From Cannabis sativa (taxonomy: Eukaryota > Streptophyta > Magnoliopsida > Rosales > Cannabaceae), in the NCBI RefSeq assembly GCF_029168945.1, contig NC_083606.1, positions 124,001 to 188,000 of the forward strand: a stretch of 64,000 nt of DNA, in the 5' to 3' direction. The position numbers were made by a program, and so were the translations under genes. The notes beneath the pieces were generated by a model that was not told the origin of the DNA, ran no database searches, and was given only the letters and a program-made list of their open reading frames with translations. How positions within the stretch are numbered: the first letter of the stretch is position 1; each line of letters begins with the position of its first letter. Shown piece by piece: positions 20,811 through 31,072 of the stretch.

Positions 20811-22218
20811 CTTTTAAAAAAATATCATTAACCAATCATATAAAATATAAATACTGAGAACCACTAAAACTTAATAACAATACTCTTCTAAATAATGCAG
20901 TTCTTGTTGTTGATTACATTTGGGTCTTAAATCTTAATTAGTGAGTGTATGTGTTAATCTCATCAAAGAAACTAGTAGGCAGAGCTAGGGAGAAAGGGAA
21001 CATTTATATTGAATAGATGAAAGTTAATAGAATCTTGGGAGACAAAAATATACATATCTAGCCTTAATAGTAGTGAGCAAAGTTACACAACTACATATGA
21101 ATTAATTTTATTATATAGTAATTATTATTAGTTCTGATGAATTATTACATTTCCCAATATCTTTATTATTATATATTTAATTTTTATACTTTTTTCAAAA
21201 ACTTATCCCTTGTGCGAGACATCCTTCTCGGTTAAGTAAGTTGAGACAAAATAAAACACACAAAATCATATGTACAAAGAAAAGTACTTATTCATTATAT
21301 TAATTATTTATTTATATATATTCAAGTAATTAAATTTCCATTCTATCCAATAAACAAGTTAGCATTTTGGTTAATTTTTTTTAGGATTGTATACGTAATA
21401 ATAATTTATGATTGTTTGTAAATTTTTAAAAAAATTTGAGTAATTTATAATGATAAAAATAAGATTACATATTTTATTGCATGCATTATTTTTTATATGT
21501 AATTTTTAACATTATAAATTATTTAAAAAATTTACAAATAATCTTAAATAGTTATAACATGTACGCAATCATAAAATAAAATTAGATTAATTTTTATTTC
21601 TGAATGAAGAAATAGATAAAAAATTTATTAAAACGGCCTTTTGAATTTTTTTTTTTAGAAAAAGTAAATATTGGACAAGACACTATAGTAATTATGTATA
21701 TGTTGAAAGGATATAATAATATCATTTAACTTATTCTTTTACCCTTTTGCTAGCTAATAATAAGTAACAATAAGCAAATGCAAACAATATATAATCATTC
21801 TCATGCATGAAAAATCAATTACCTTGTTGGCAATATTGTTTTACTTTTACCCCCCTACCTATATACCTTTTTCATTAATTATTATTATAATTCATTGGTT
21901 AATATTAAATTTTGTAATAAATAATTTTGAAATTAATTGAGAAAAGAAGCAATTAGGCAATGATCAAGTCTTTAATTAAAGTCACAAATTAATTAAGATG
22001 TTGCATGTGTATAATTATAATTATAACTAATTAATTTCTCATTTTCAAACATAATTATTTGATGCACGTACTATATATATATATCTTAAACCCATCTAAT
22101 CATATACACACAAATTTTAAATTTATTTATATATAATATCTTTATACGAAATTTATGACTTAGTCAAAAGAGTAATATACGTAATGTTTGAATTAAATAT
22201 GTATATATATATATAATA
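20811..22218. other. AT-rich intergenic DNA
   Basis: No gene recognised. Contains a MITE of family B at about 21385-21590 (listed separately) and several AT microsatellites. The rest shows no clear structure. Confidence 0.6.
21385..21590. mobile_element. MITE family B, copy 1
   Basis: Left arm (AGGATTGTATACGTAATAAT, then TTTGTAAATTTTTAAAAAAA, TAATTTATAATGATAAAAAT) is matched by the reverse complement of the right arm (TTTATGATTGCGTACATGTT, TTTGTAAATTTTTTAAATAA, TTTATAATGTTAAAAATTAC). Non-coding hairpin-forming element; related copies at about 40838-41085 and 63755-63960. Confidence 0.6.
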
Positions 22219-23084
22219 GGGAAATTTGATTTTCTATGCTTAGAAAATCAAAAAATTTGATTTATAAACCAATAATTAAAACCCTAAAAAAACTATACCT
22301 TTTTTTTCAAAACCCCAAAAATACCCCCAAACTAAAACTATCTCTCTTTCTCTCTCTATCTAGCCGGTCCCAATAATCCCACACCCCAGGTCCGATGGTC
22401 GGACCATGGGGTCCGATGGGGTCCGACCAATCGGACCCATCGGACCCCAAGGTCCGACCATCGGACCACTCTCTTCCCCTCTCTCTCAAATCGCAGGAAA
22501 AAAAAAAAAAATTAAAGTCGGTCGGACCTTCAGTCCGATGGGTCCGACCATCGGACCCATCGGACCCGAAGGTCCGACCATCGGACCCTTTCTTCCTCTC
22601 TCTCCAAAATCGCAGAAAAAAAAAAAAAAAAATTCAAAGGTCCGATGGTCGGACCTTGGGGGTCCGATGGGTCCGACCATCGGACCCCCAAGGTCCGACC
22701 ATCGGACCTTTGTCTTCTTCCCTCTCTCAAATCGCAGGAAAAAAAAAAAAAAAAGTTTCAGAATTTTTTTTTTTTTTTCTTCAGATTTCAGAGGGTCGGA
22801 GGTGGTGGAGGTGTGGGTTCGGTTGGCTCTCCGTCGGCGTCTCGGTCGGAGGTGGCATTCGCCGTTCTGCGATGGTTGGTTTTGGGTGGAAGGGAGGTGG
22901 ATCGGCAGTGTGTTTTGGTGGGTTTGATTTGAGAGAGAAAGGAGGAAGAGAGAGAAATGGTTGAGAATAATGAGGGGGGTATTTTGGGGTTTAGGTAAAA
23001 GTAGTCCTATTTTTTAAAGAGTTATAAGTATTAGTTTAGATAATTAATTTAGGTATAAAAAATGCATAGAAACTCAAATTTCCC
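22219..23084. mobile_element. Mutator-like non-autonomous element with internal GGTCCGA repeats
   Basis: 866 bp with terminal inverted repeats GGGAAATTTGATTTTCTATG and GGGAAATTTGAGTTTCTATG. AT-rich flanks allow only an imperfect 8-9-bp duplication. The interior is unusually G+C-rich: three tandem blocks (about 22385-22755), each with inverted GGTCCGA/TCGGACC words followed by TCTTCC...CTCTCTC.AAATCGCAG and poly-A; then a unique GGT/TCGG-rich segment (about 22780-22950). The 170-190-residue open frames here (about 22395-22964) are repeats of Gly-Pro-Ser-Asp-Arg and poly-Lys and are unlikely to be proteins. The unique segment could be captured host DNA (Pack-MULE style), but I do not recognise a source gene. 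Confidence 0.7.
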
Positions 23085-23283
23085 ATATTATATTGGATGT
23101 TGATATATATCATTATTATTCCGATAAATATCAAATCTATACGCTAAAAAAGCCTTAATTAATTAATCAATAAGCCAATTAATTAGATTTGTATTAATAA
23201 TTAACGTCATTCAAATTTATTATTTATTTATTTTTATTACATGCATGTATATTATATGTATTATTTAGTATTAATTATATAAT

Positions 23284-23535
23284 TGTTATAAATATTATTA
23301 ATTATGTGGATGTCCAAATCTTTTATTTATTACCATTAATTGTAATTAACATTACTCTTTTCTTAGTTTCCCTTTTTCTTAGTTTCTTAATATTTAACTC
23401 TTGTATTTGTATAAATAGGGGTTCACCCCATTGGAATAAACAACTCAGAAATTCTCATTCACTTTCTCTTTCTCTCTTCATCTTCTTCTTCTTTCTTCTC
23501 ATCTACTTTATATTATTTTATATTATTTTATAACA
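23284..23535 (+). repeat. 5' LTR (252 bp)
   Basis: TGTTATAAAT...TTATAACA. Contains the promoter TATAAATA (23410-23417) and a downstream CT-rich leader. Reads identical to 28479-28730. Confidence 0.92.
23410..23417 (+). promoter_or_regulatory. LTR TATA box
   Basis: TATAAATA within the 5' LTR, followed by GGGGTTCACCCC (a small palindrome) and a pyrimidine-rich tract; a plausible start of the genomic RNA. The same box occurs in the 3' LTR at 28605-28612. Confidence 0.65.
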
Positions 23536-23865
23536 CGTTATCAGCACGAGTCTCTGTCCAAGCTTCAAGCATGAGTCTATGCTATGTCCCAATGTAAGTA
23601 TTTTGTTAAAGTTCTTGAATTGTTTCAAAGTCATGATACACTAAATATATATTCATATATATACTTATCTGACTGAAACAATTTCAAGAATCCTTTGTTT
23701 TCTTTTTTCTTTTTATCTATATATCTATATATTATATATGTATGTATATGTTTTTATATATTTATTATTAATTTCATATATATATATTATGTTCTTATCA
23801 TTCATAATATTTACAATATATGTGCGCTTATGATATGATAGAGAAAATCTATATAAATTATACAT

Positions 23866-24157
23866 ATATCCAAAAGATTATGTATTATCGATAAAATATT
23901 GCATATATCCTAAAGATTATGCATCATCGATAAAATATTGCATATATCCTGAAGATTATGCATCATCGATAAAATATTGCATATATCCTGAAGATTATGC
24001 ATCATCGATAAAATATTGCCTATATCCTGAAGATTATGCATCATCGATAAAATATTGCATATATCCTGAAGATTATGCATCCTCGATAAAATATTGCATA
24101 TATCCTGATGATTATGCGTCCTCAATAAAATCTTGCATATATCCTGATGATTATGCA
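23866..24157. repeat. 39-bp tandem array, about 7.5 units
   Basis: Unit approximately ATATCCTGAAGATTATGCAT + CATCGATAAAATATTGCAT (39 bp), with few mismatches between inner units and more at the edges. As 39 is a multiple of three, the minus strand stays open over 82 codons as a 13-residue repeat (23910-24158). I regard that as a by-product of the repeat. Confidence 0.9.
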
Positions 24158-24169
24158 AACGTAATATTC

Positions 24170-27100
24170 ATTATATAGTTGATGGATATATAATGAAAGA
24201 GATGAATACATATTTATATATATGTTCTTGTATTCTTTGAGGACAATGAAAAGTAATCTAATATCGATATAGATTTTGACAAACATTTCCTGAAGTAAAT
24301 GTTTTATATTTGTCAAAAAAAAAAATGATTGTATTTATGTAAATACAACTAAAGAATCATTAAAAATGATTATTATTGATGCAATTTTATAGTGGGTTTT
24401 GAATACCCAAAAAGAATGTTAAGAAAATTGCATTGAAACATTAAAGTATAAGAATAACAGTGAGCATGACTAATGTTATTTAAATACATGAGACATGTAT
24501 TTATTGTTCATTATTCCCTGCAGAGAATGATACGAATTGAAGTCAACTACTTTTAAAGATTGTTTGTATTAGTCATGTTATTATACACTGTTATTGCTTG
24601 CAATGTTGAAAATTATTGCATGTGACATATATTAAAGATCAAATTTTGCATACATCTTGGAGATTATGCAAAAATTGTATTCATATATTCTTTGAAATAT
24701 TGTTAAAGAAATTGCTGAGTAATTTCTTTTTATATATGAACAAGTAATAAATTTTTAAGAAATTTATAATAATGTTCTACTTGTTCAACGTCATTCCCCG
24801 AAGTGAATGTAATGATTTTAAATAATCAATGGCATTGTTTGCTACTCAAATATTTCCAGAAGAAATTGGAAACAACCAAAAGATGAAATACCACACACAA
24901 TCAAAGTGCATGAAATCTATATATCATGTGTGGAATTGAATAATAGTGGTCGCGTACCTGTAGTACGGACACACTTATAATCAAGATAAAAGTATACTTG
25001 ATTATTTAATAGAATGTGAATTGTACAAACTTATTGTACATTTAGAATATTTAAATATCATTACCTAAAGAGAATGAATAGACATGAAATTCTATTTCAA
25101 AGAATATAGATTTCACATATATTGGTAATGCCAGAAACAAATTAATATATACATATTTTATTATTTCTTGAAATCAATAGTTTCAAACTATTGTTGGCAC
25201 AGGATATGTATATATATAGTTACTATATAATTTAGTTTGCATATTCCCAAAAGTGGATATATAATTTACTAATATTTGTTAGTGATCCAATATAATCAAA
25301 GTGATAAAGAATCACAAAATGATTATTTGAAAAGCTTCCTGAAGAAGTCTTACATACAATTGCTACTTGGAGTAGTAAAATATATTTGTATGTACCTAGA
25401 TGTATAACTTTTATCTAGTTATGAAAGCGATAATAAATAACTTATAACATGTACTTGTTGTACATTTAAATATATAATATATCAAGTCATGATAATTAGA
25501 CTGATGAATAGTCTATTAATAAATTAGACGACTTGTTAAAAAGATATCAGGAAAAATAAATGCTATGTTATGGTTATATATATTTGACCATTACAATAAC
25601 ATGATGAAGTTGTCATGTATCTTTTAAATTATACACATCATTGAATTGATGATAGTGATTCCTGAAGAGTGTATATGTTTTGGAGAATAATATAATTATA
25701 TTATTCGTGTATATAAAAATGAAACTTGTAATGATTATGTTGTAATGAATTTACATTACCTTTTGAAAGTTTCATTGAAATACAAATTATAGTGAACCTG
25801 AAATTCATGAATTGAATTTTTTGACATGATCAATCATATGCAATAAATTGTCAAAGAATTTGACTAAATTTTGTTGAAGAACCAAAAGATTCTTCTCATT
25901 GTTATTTATAAGGCTCAAAAGAAGAATGTGCATATATTTCCACATAGAAAATATTTAAATTATATTTTCTTAACAATCTTGAGCCATTGTTAGATTTTTA
26001 TTGCATAGTTTCTTATCGATGTGATAAGATTATATAATCATGCATTTACAAAATGTGTAAATTTATGTATTTCTAATTATACACGTATGACTCATTCTTA
26101 GAAATGAATTAAGTTCATAAGGATTGAACTTGAAACTGAAGTTTATTGAACCTGAAGTTCAATGTCATATAGTATATATGAGTTTAAACAAATATTGATT
26201 CATTGTGATATACTGAAATCCCTACAGGTATATTAATATTATTAGATATCACAATTTTTAAAAATTCTCTCGATCAGGGGGAGAGAAGCAGTTGGGATCG
26301 ATGATAATTTTTGAAAATGATCCTTGCACAAAGTATATAAGAACAATATAGTTCAAAATGATATATACCAACTGCAAATCAATATTATTCAAAGTTGAGT
26401 TAGAATGAGTTGAAAACGCCTGAAGCGTAAATGAACAATATAGAAATTGTTAGTAAATGTTCATTTGATTTGCCCTGAAGTTGTTAAATCTAGAGGTACT
26501 CATGGAGATACCTTATTGTTATAAAGTATTAAAATGATAACCGTGATGAAAACGGTACTCGAAAAGACTCCCAAGAGAAGTTAGACATAACACATTTCAT
26601 CATAATTGAATCCCTGAAGTGATTCGTTATAGGTACCTATAAATGATAAACATATTTGAAAAATATGTAATTTAAAGAGATCTCTATAAGTTATGTCAAT
26701 ATGGGAGGAAATTATCATTTATTGAAATTTTTGTCGACAATAAATATTGAATGTTTGCATATGCAATAAACTAACATGAGATAGCAAGGATCACGGTATT
26801 AGATTTGTCGAGAATCATCGACTTACATTTTGATTTTTGGCCAAAATATTATGACGCAATCCAGGCAAATTTACTCACATAAAGTGAAGTAAGACCTGTA
26901 GGGTGTGCAAATAAATATTTCTAATGAGAAATTTGCATATATGTATTTGTACATAATGAATTGTTGTACAAAGTTTGCATAGACATGAGATTGATTGAAG
27001 TAAGGCTTAAATATTGATAAAATATAATCATTATTTGATTATAGCCTGGAATATATTTTATGAGGATTTATAAGCGTCACATAAATGTTGCAACAAAAGA

Positions 27101-27820
27101 TTATTTATTTGGAGCTCCTAATATAGTGAGAATTTGAAATAAGCCTTATCTAAAAATTCTAGAAGAATTTAATACATGTCTTAAGTGATATAAATTCTAA
27201 GTCGCGCGCACTATATGACAAAGATCTTTGTATGAAATAAAAACATGTAAGTAAATTATTATTTGAAAAATACCTATGGTTGTCTATGCAATATAAATAC
27301 GTAAAGTATACGTTGTGATAGACTCTTGAAGAGTTTTTGATTAATTGAAGAACAAACTTTTATTTCTTTTGTATTTCGAGAAATATTAATGTATAAAGTT
27401 TGTTCATTAGTATTGAAGTCCTGAAGTACTTCATATGTATCGAGAATTATAGATATATGATCATTTGATATGGAAATTAAGATCATAAAACAAGATGGAA
27501 CAAATATATGGTCTTGGAGTACCATCATTGTCACAAATGAAAATTTGTAGTACCATTAATGTGTTATGTTCATATCTAATTGAAATTTTAAATTTTCGTA
27601 TGAACAAAGTTGTGTACACACATGAATGATACAATTAGTTGGATAAAGACTAATGTTCCACAAACCCCTCATCTATAATTTAGAAGTCCATGCATACTCT
27701 GGAAGAGTTATAGAAAATATATGATCAAAGATTATATATGGTGATATTTTAAAAGTGATAACAATAATCTTATGAGATATATTATCACCAAAAGAATTAT
27801 GGATCATATGTGCATGAGGG
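24170..27820 (+). other. Non-coding interior of the defective LTR element with recurring CCTGAAG words
   Basis: AT-rich and without long open frames. Words such as TTCCTGAAG, TCCCTGAAGTGA and AACCTGAAGTTCA recur at short irregular spacing (e.g. about 24289, 25336, 25661, 26154, 26471, 26611, 27417), often inside short palindromes such as TGAAGTACTTCA. No gag, protease, integrase or RT motif recognised. Confidence 0.65.
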
Positions 27821-27824
27821 GGAG

Positions 27825-28010
27825 ACATATTCATGTTGCACTCTTTTTCCCTTAGTTCAGGTTTTGTCCCAATGGGTTTTCCTGGCAAGGTTTTTAACGA
27901 GGCAACTTGCAAATAATTATGAATATGAAATACATATTGTACTCTTTTCCCTAGCTCAGATTTTGTCCCACTGGGTTTTTCTGGCAAGGTTTTTAACGAG
28001 GCAATTATAA
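27825..28010 (+). repeat. Duplicated copia 3'-region block
   Basis: Two near-copies (about 27832-27903 and 27945-28003) of ACTCTTTTTCCCTTAGTTCA ... TTTTGTCCCA.TGGGTTTT.C.TGGCAAGGTTTTTAACGAGGCA-type sequence. This block normally occurs once between the pol end and the 3' LTR of certain plant copia elements. A third, shortened version follows the RNase H remnant at about 28405-28453. Confidence 0.7.
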
Positions 28011-28036
28011 ATCATGTTAACATACTTGCATTTTAT

Positions 28037-28378
28037 GAAGCAAGTAGAGAATGTGTGTGAGTGAGAACATTGACATAGCATATTTGGGAAACATATGGAT
28101 TGCACTCAATAAAGAAGTATCAACCCAAGCAATTCTCTATGGATAATACTGCTTGCATCGTTCAACTAAAAGGAGGTAAATTGAAGGAGATAGAGTTAGA
28201 ACACATTTCACCAAATTCTTCTTTATACGCTTCAAGAAAATGCATATTGGTGTTCAACATATTCAATCAAGTGTCAATCTTACAAACTTATTCACAAAGC
28301 TATTACCAACATCAACATTTGAGAAGACGGCAGACAAGATCGAAATTCGTCGATTAGAAGATCTCCACAAATGCCTAA
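28037..28378 (+). pseudogene. Copia RNase H C-terminal remnant, frameshifted and with stops
   Basis: Decayed coding sequence of the pol 3' end. One frame gives EASRECV (stop) VRTLT, then DNTACIVQLKGGKLKEIELE and HISPNSS. After a frameshift near 28250 a second frame gives IQSSVNLTNLFTKLLPTSTF and IRRLEDLHKCL. These match the end of plant copia RNase H (DN.ACI.QLKGG, HISPK, DLFTK.LPT). It lies just upstream of the polypurine tract, as expected. It shows that the defective element derives from an autonomous copia element by loss of most of gag-pol. Confidence 0.85.
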
Positions 28379-28469
28379 ATGAGGGGGAGTTAGTTTACAC
28401 TATACTCTTTTTCCTTGAACCAAATTTTTCAGCAAGATTTTTAATAAGGCAGTTATATTATGGACATCC

Positions 28470-28478
28470 AAGGGGGAG
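28470..28478 (+). other. Polypurine tract
   Basis: AAGGGGGAG directly before TG of the 3' LTR; primer for plus-strand synthesis in retrotransposons. Confidence 0.8.
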
Positions 28479-28730
28479 TGTTATAAATATTATTAATTAT
28501 GTGGATGTCCAAATCTTTTATTTATTACCATTAATTGTAATTAACATTACTCTTTTCTTAGTTTCCCTTTTTCTTAGTTTCTTAATATTTAACTCTTGTA
28601 TTTGTATAAATAGGGGTTCACCCCATTGGAATAAACAACTCAGAAATTCTCATTCACTTTCTCTTTCTCTCTTCATCTTCTTCTTCTTTCTTCTCATCTA
28701 CTTTATATTATTTTATATTATTTTATAACA
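28479..28730 (+). repeat. 3' LTR (252 bp)
   Basis: Same length and, by eye, the same sequence as 23284-23535; followed by the ATAAT target duplication. Confidence 0.92.
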
Positions 28731-28884
28731 ATAATATTATTTTAATAATTTTTAAAAATACTTATTATTGGATTATTTTTAAACAAAAAATATCAAAAAT
28801 AATGTGAAAGAGATATAAAATAAAATAATATATTTTTAACCGATATGGAAGTTTTTTACACTCATAAAGAATATCCCCATATGT

Positions 28885-29010
28885 TTTTATATATTAATAT
28901 CGCTATTAGTATCGAATATCATATAATTTAACATAATAATTTTTAAAAAGTATTGTTAATTAATCGCAAAAACACATCTAACACTACTAACAGTATCCAA
29001 TATATACTCA
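28885..29010 (-). mobile_element. Mutator-like MITE, family A, degenerate partial copy
   Basis: Reverse-orientation match to the family: AATATCGCTATTAGTATCGA, ATATAATTTAACATAATAAT, AAAAAGTATTGTTAATTAAT. It sits immediately left of the intact copy at 29025. Confidence 0.45.
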
Positions 29011-29024
29011 AAGATAAATATATA

Positions 29025-29208
29025 GAGCATTGCTATTGGGCACCAGTGGTGCCTAGCACCTTCTAAATGTGTCGACTTGCAATTGGCTAGCGATACTCTA
29101 TAAAAATTATTATATTAAACTATATGGGACCCGATACTTAATTGCACCAATAGTGATATTGACACGTAGGAGGGTGCTAGGCACCAATGGTGCCCTTTAG
29201 CATTTCTC
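29025..29208 (+). mobile_element. Mutator-like MITE, family A, best-preserved copy
   Basis: 184 bp with inverted ends of about 36 bp: GAGCATTGCTATTGGGCACC (left) and GAGAAATGCTAAAGGGCACC (right, reverse complement), continuing on both arms to TGGTGCCTAGCACC. Flanked by a perfect 9-bp duplication AAATATATA (29016-29024 and 29209-29217), the hallmark of Mutator-like elements. Non-coding. Seven further copies or pieces occur in this window. Confidence 0.9.
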
Positions 29209-31072
29209 AAATATATATTATTTTTAAATAAATAATAAATAATAATGAATTAGTAGTAGTAGTAGTGTAGCATAGCATAGAGAATAGAGTTAGGGAGGGA
29301 ACAGTCCCAACCAAAATCAGCCCCATTTCCATGCAACTATTCCGCTATCTAATAATCTATACTTATATATTAGTTACTTAATTACTCTATACTATAATTA
29401 TTCTCAACAAAATCAAATCAAATCAATCAATTGGTTTCCTCCTATTGATTGATTATATATCATATCATAACATAACATACATACATACACATGTGATGAA
29501 TGATAATAATAATAATAAGATTTTAATTTTGGATTTAATTGCATAAAATAAAAAAGTGAAAAAGTGCAAATCTAGTAAGTTAGAACAACACACTTGCACA
29601 ATACACATCACACACATACACACACTCGTGTGCAAAGCATTTTAGGATATTGACAACAAATTAATTAATATGTATCATCATCATCATCACCTATTATTAT
29701 TATTATTATTATTATTAATACAAACAAAAAAGAAAAAGACAAAAAACATAACATAACATTATTTATTTATATTTATATTTAAAATAGGTAATTATTTATG
29801 CCACGCTCTCTTTCTCTATGGTCTTTCCTATGTCCCGCGCCCCGCGCTATTTTTCTCTTTAATAATTAAATAAATACATATTTGTTTTTTTCTACTTTTT
29901 TTCAAATAAATTACAATAATATATTTTATGGTATAAATATTTATCTTTAAGAAAATTGTTACAAAGTACTAAGTATTGGTATGTAGTATCTTTCTTGGTA
30001 TAATATATTTATTAGTATAATTAAGTATTAAAACTCATATAATTTAAGAAAATAACTTTTAAAAAATATCAATAGTCAATCATAAAACGTCATCTATAAA
30101 AAATCTTGGGCATTACTTATGTCCAATAATAATGTTCCATAAAAATTTTAAGTCTAGTTGTAAATAAATACTTAAATTTAAAAGTGTTAAGTCAATAATC
30201 ACGTGGCGGTCTTTGATTGATTTAAGTCATTAAATTTTTATTTTTTATTAATAATTAATTTAAATATACTAATAAAAAATAATACTTAAAGGTCATATAC
30301 ATTATAATTTAATTATAATTGCCATAAAAAATTAAACTTAATTATTTATCTACAACTAAAAATTAAATTTAAGCATTCATCTCACAAATTACTCAAACTA
30401 TTAGTATTACTATTACATATCTTTCTTTCTTTTCCCGCTAAAAATACATAAAATAATAGTAAGTAAAGGGTCATTTTCTAATTCTATAAATAATTAAACA
30501 AATATATAATTTGATTTATTATTATTATTTTATATATGGTAAGATAAGTAATAAGGTAACCCCTCTATCTTTATTATTACCCTAAATATATACACTTTTC
30601 TTTCTTCTTTGATGTGTTTTTGTCAAACAATTACAAAGACGTGTATGTTTACCCAACATCCACTTTTAACATCATAAAAAAAACATTATTTATTTATTAA
30701 ACAAAATTAACAAATAAGTACCTATCTTTAAACATTTGCCAGTACATATATTAATTATTATTATTAATAATAATATTGATTGTATTTATCTCCTCCTATT
30801 AATTCCCATTACCACCATCACCTTCTTCTTCTTCTTCTTTTTTTTTTTTTTCTTGAATTCATATTGGGATTTGGGTCCCATCCCATTCATCTCATAAACA
30901 AAAACCCTTCTTTTCTTTTCTTTTCTTTTACAAAAGAAAAAAAATAAAGAAAGAGGAGAGTGAGTGAGACAAAGACAAAAGCAAAGGTAAACAAGGTGTG
31001 TAATCCAATACCAATATTCATATATTCATTCATTCCAATTTCCATACAAAAAGGCTGAGTTTTTATATTTTA
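29209..31072. other. AT-rich intergenic DNA with microsatellites
   Basis: ATT/ATC/TAG trinucleotide runs (e.g. about 29251-29266, 29670-29716), a TTC-rich tract (about 30823-30853) and a degenerate family A MITE (29945-30110). No gene supported. Confidence 0.6.
29945..30110 (-). mobile_element. Mutator-like MITE, family A, decayed copy
   Basis: Reverse-orientation order retained: TTAGTATAATTAAGTATTAA, ACTCATATAATTTAAGAAAA, ATCAATAGTCAATCATAAAA, then GGGCATTACTTATGTCCAAT. Ends are poorly preserved. Confidence 0.45.

Larger units (their letters stand above)
23284..28730 (+). mobile_element. Complete non-autonomous Ty1/copia-derived LTR retrotransposon
   Basis: 5447 bp, bounded by an exact 5-bp duplication ATAAT (23279-23283 and 28731-28735), with two 252-bp LTRs that read identical. 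Primer-binding-site-like CGTTATCAGCACGAG follows the 5' LTR (from 23536), and a polypurine tract AAGGGGGAG (28470-28478) precedes the 3' LTR. The 4.9-kb interior has no gag or RT frame, only a decayed RNase H tail (28037-28378). Identical LTRs imply recent insertion, so mobilisation by an autonomous relative supplying proteins in trans is inferred. The interior contains a 39-bp tandem array and many dispersed CCTGAAG words. Confidence 0.92.

Noticed and set aside
22395..22964. 189-residue open frame of Gly/Pro/Ser/Asp/Arg repeats
   Set aside because: Arises from the GGTCCGA tandem blocks and poly-A within a Mutator-like element; similar frames exist on both strands.
23306..23533. 75-residue frame in the 5' LTR, repeated in the 3' LTR
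   Set aside because: LTR sequence; hydrophobic frame produced by the pyrimidine-rich leader, no known protein.
23866..24157. CRISPR-like regular repeats
   Set aside because: The 39-bp units are contiguous with no unique spacers, and they lie in a plant LTR retrotransposon.
29832..29850. CCCGCGCCCCGCGC as a third Helitron hairpin
   Set aside because: Does not form an inverted repeat with a loop, and no CTAG lies at the right distance.
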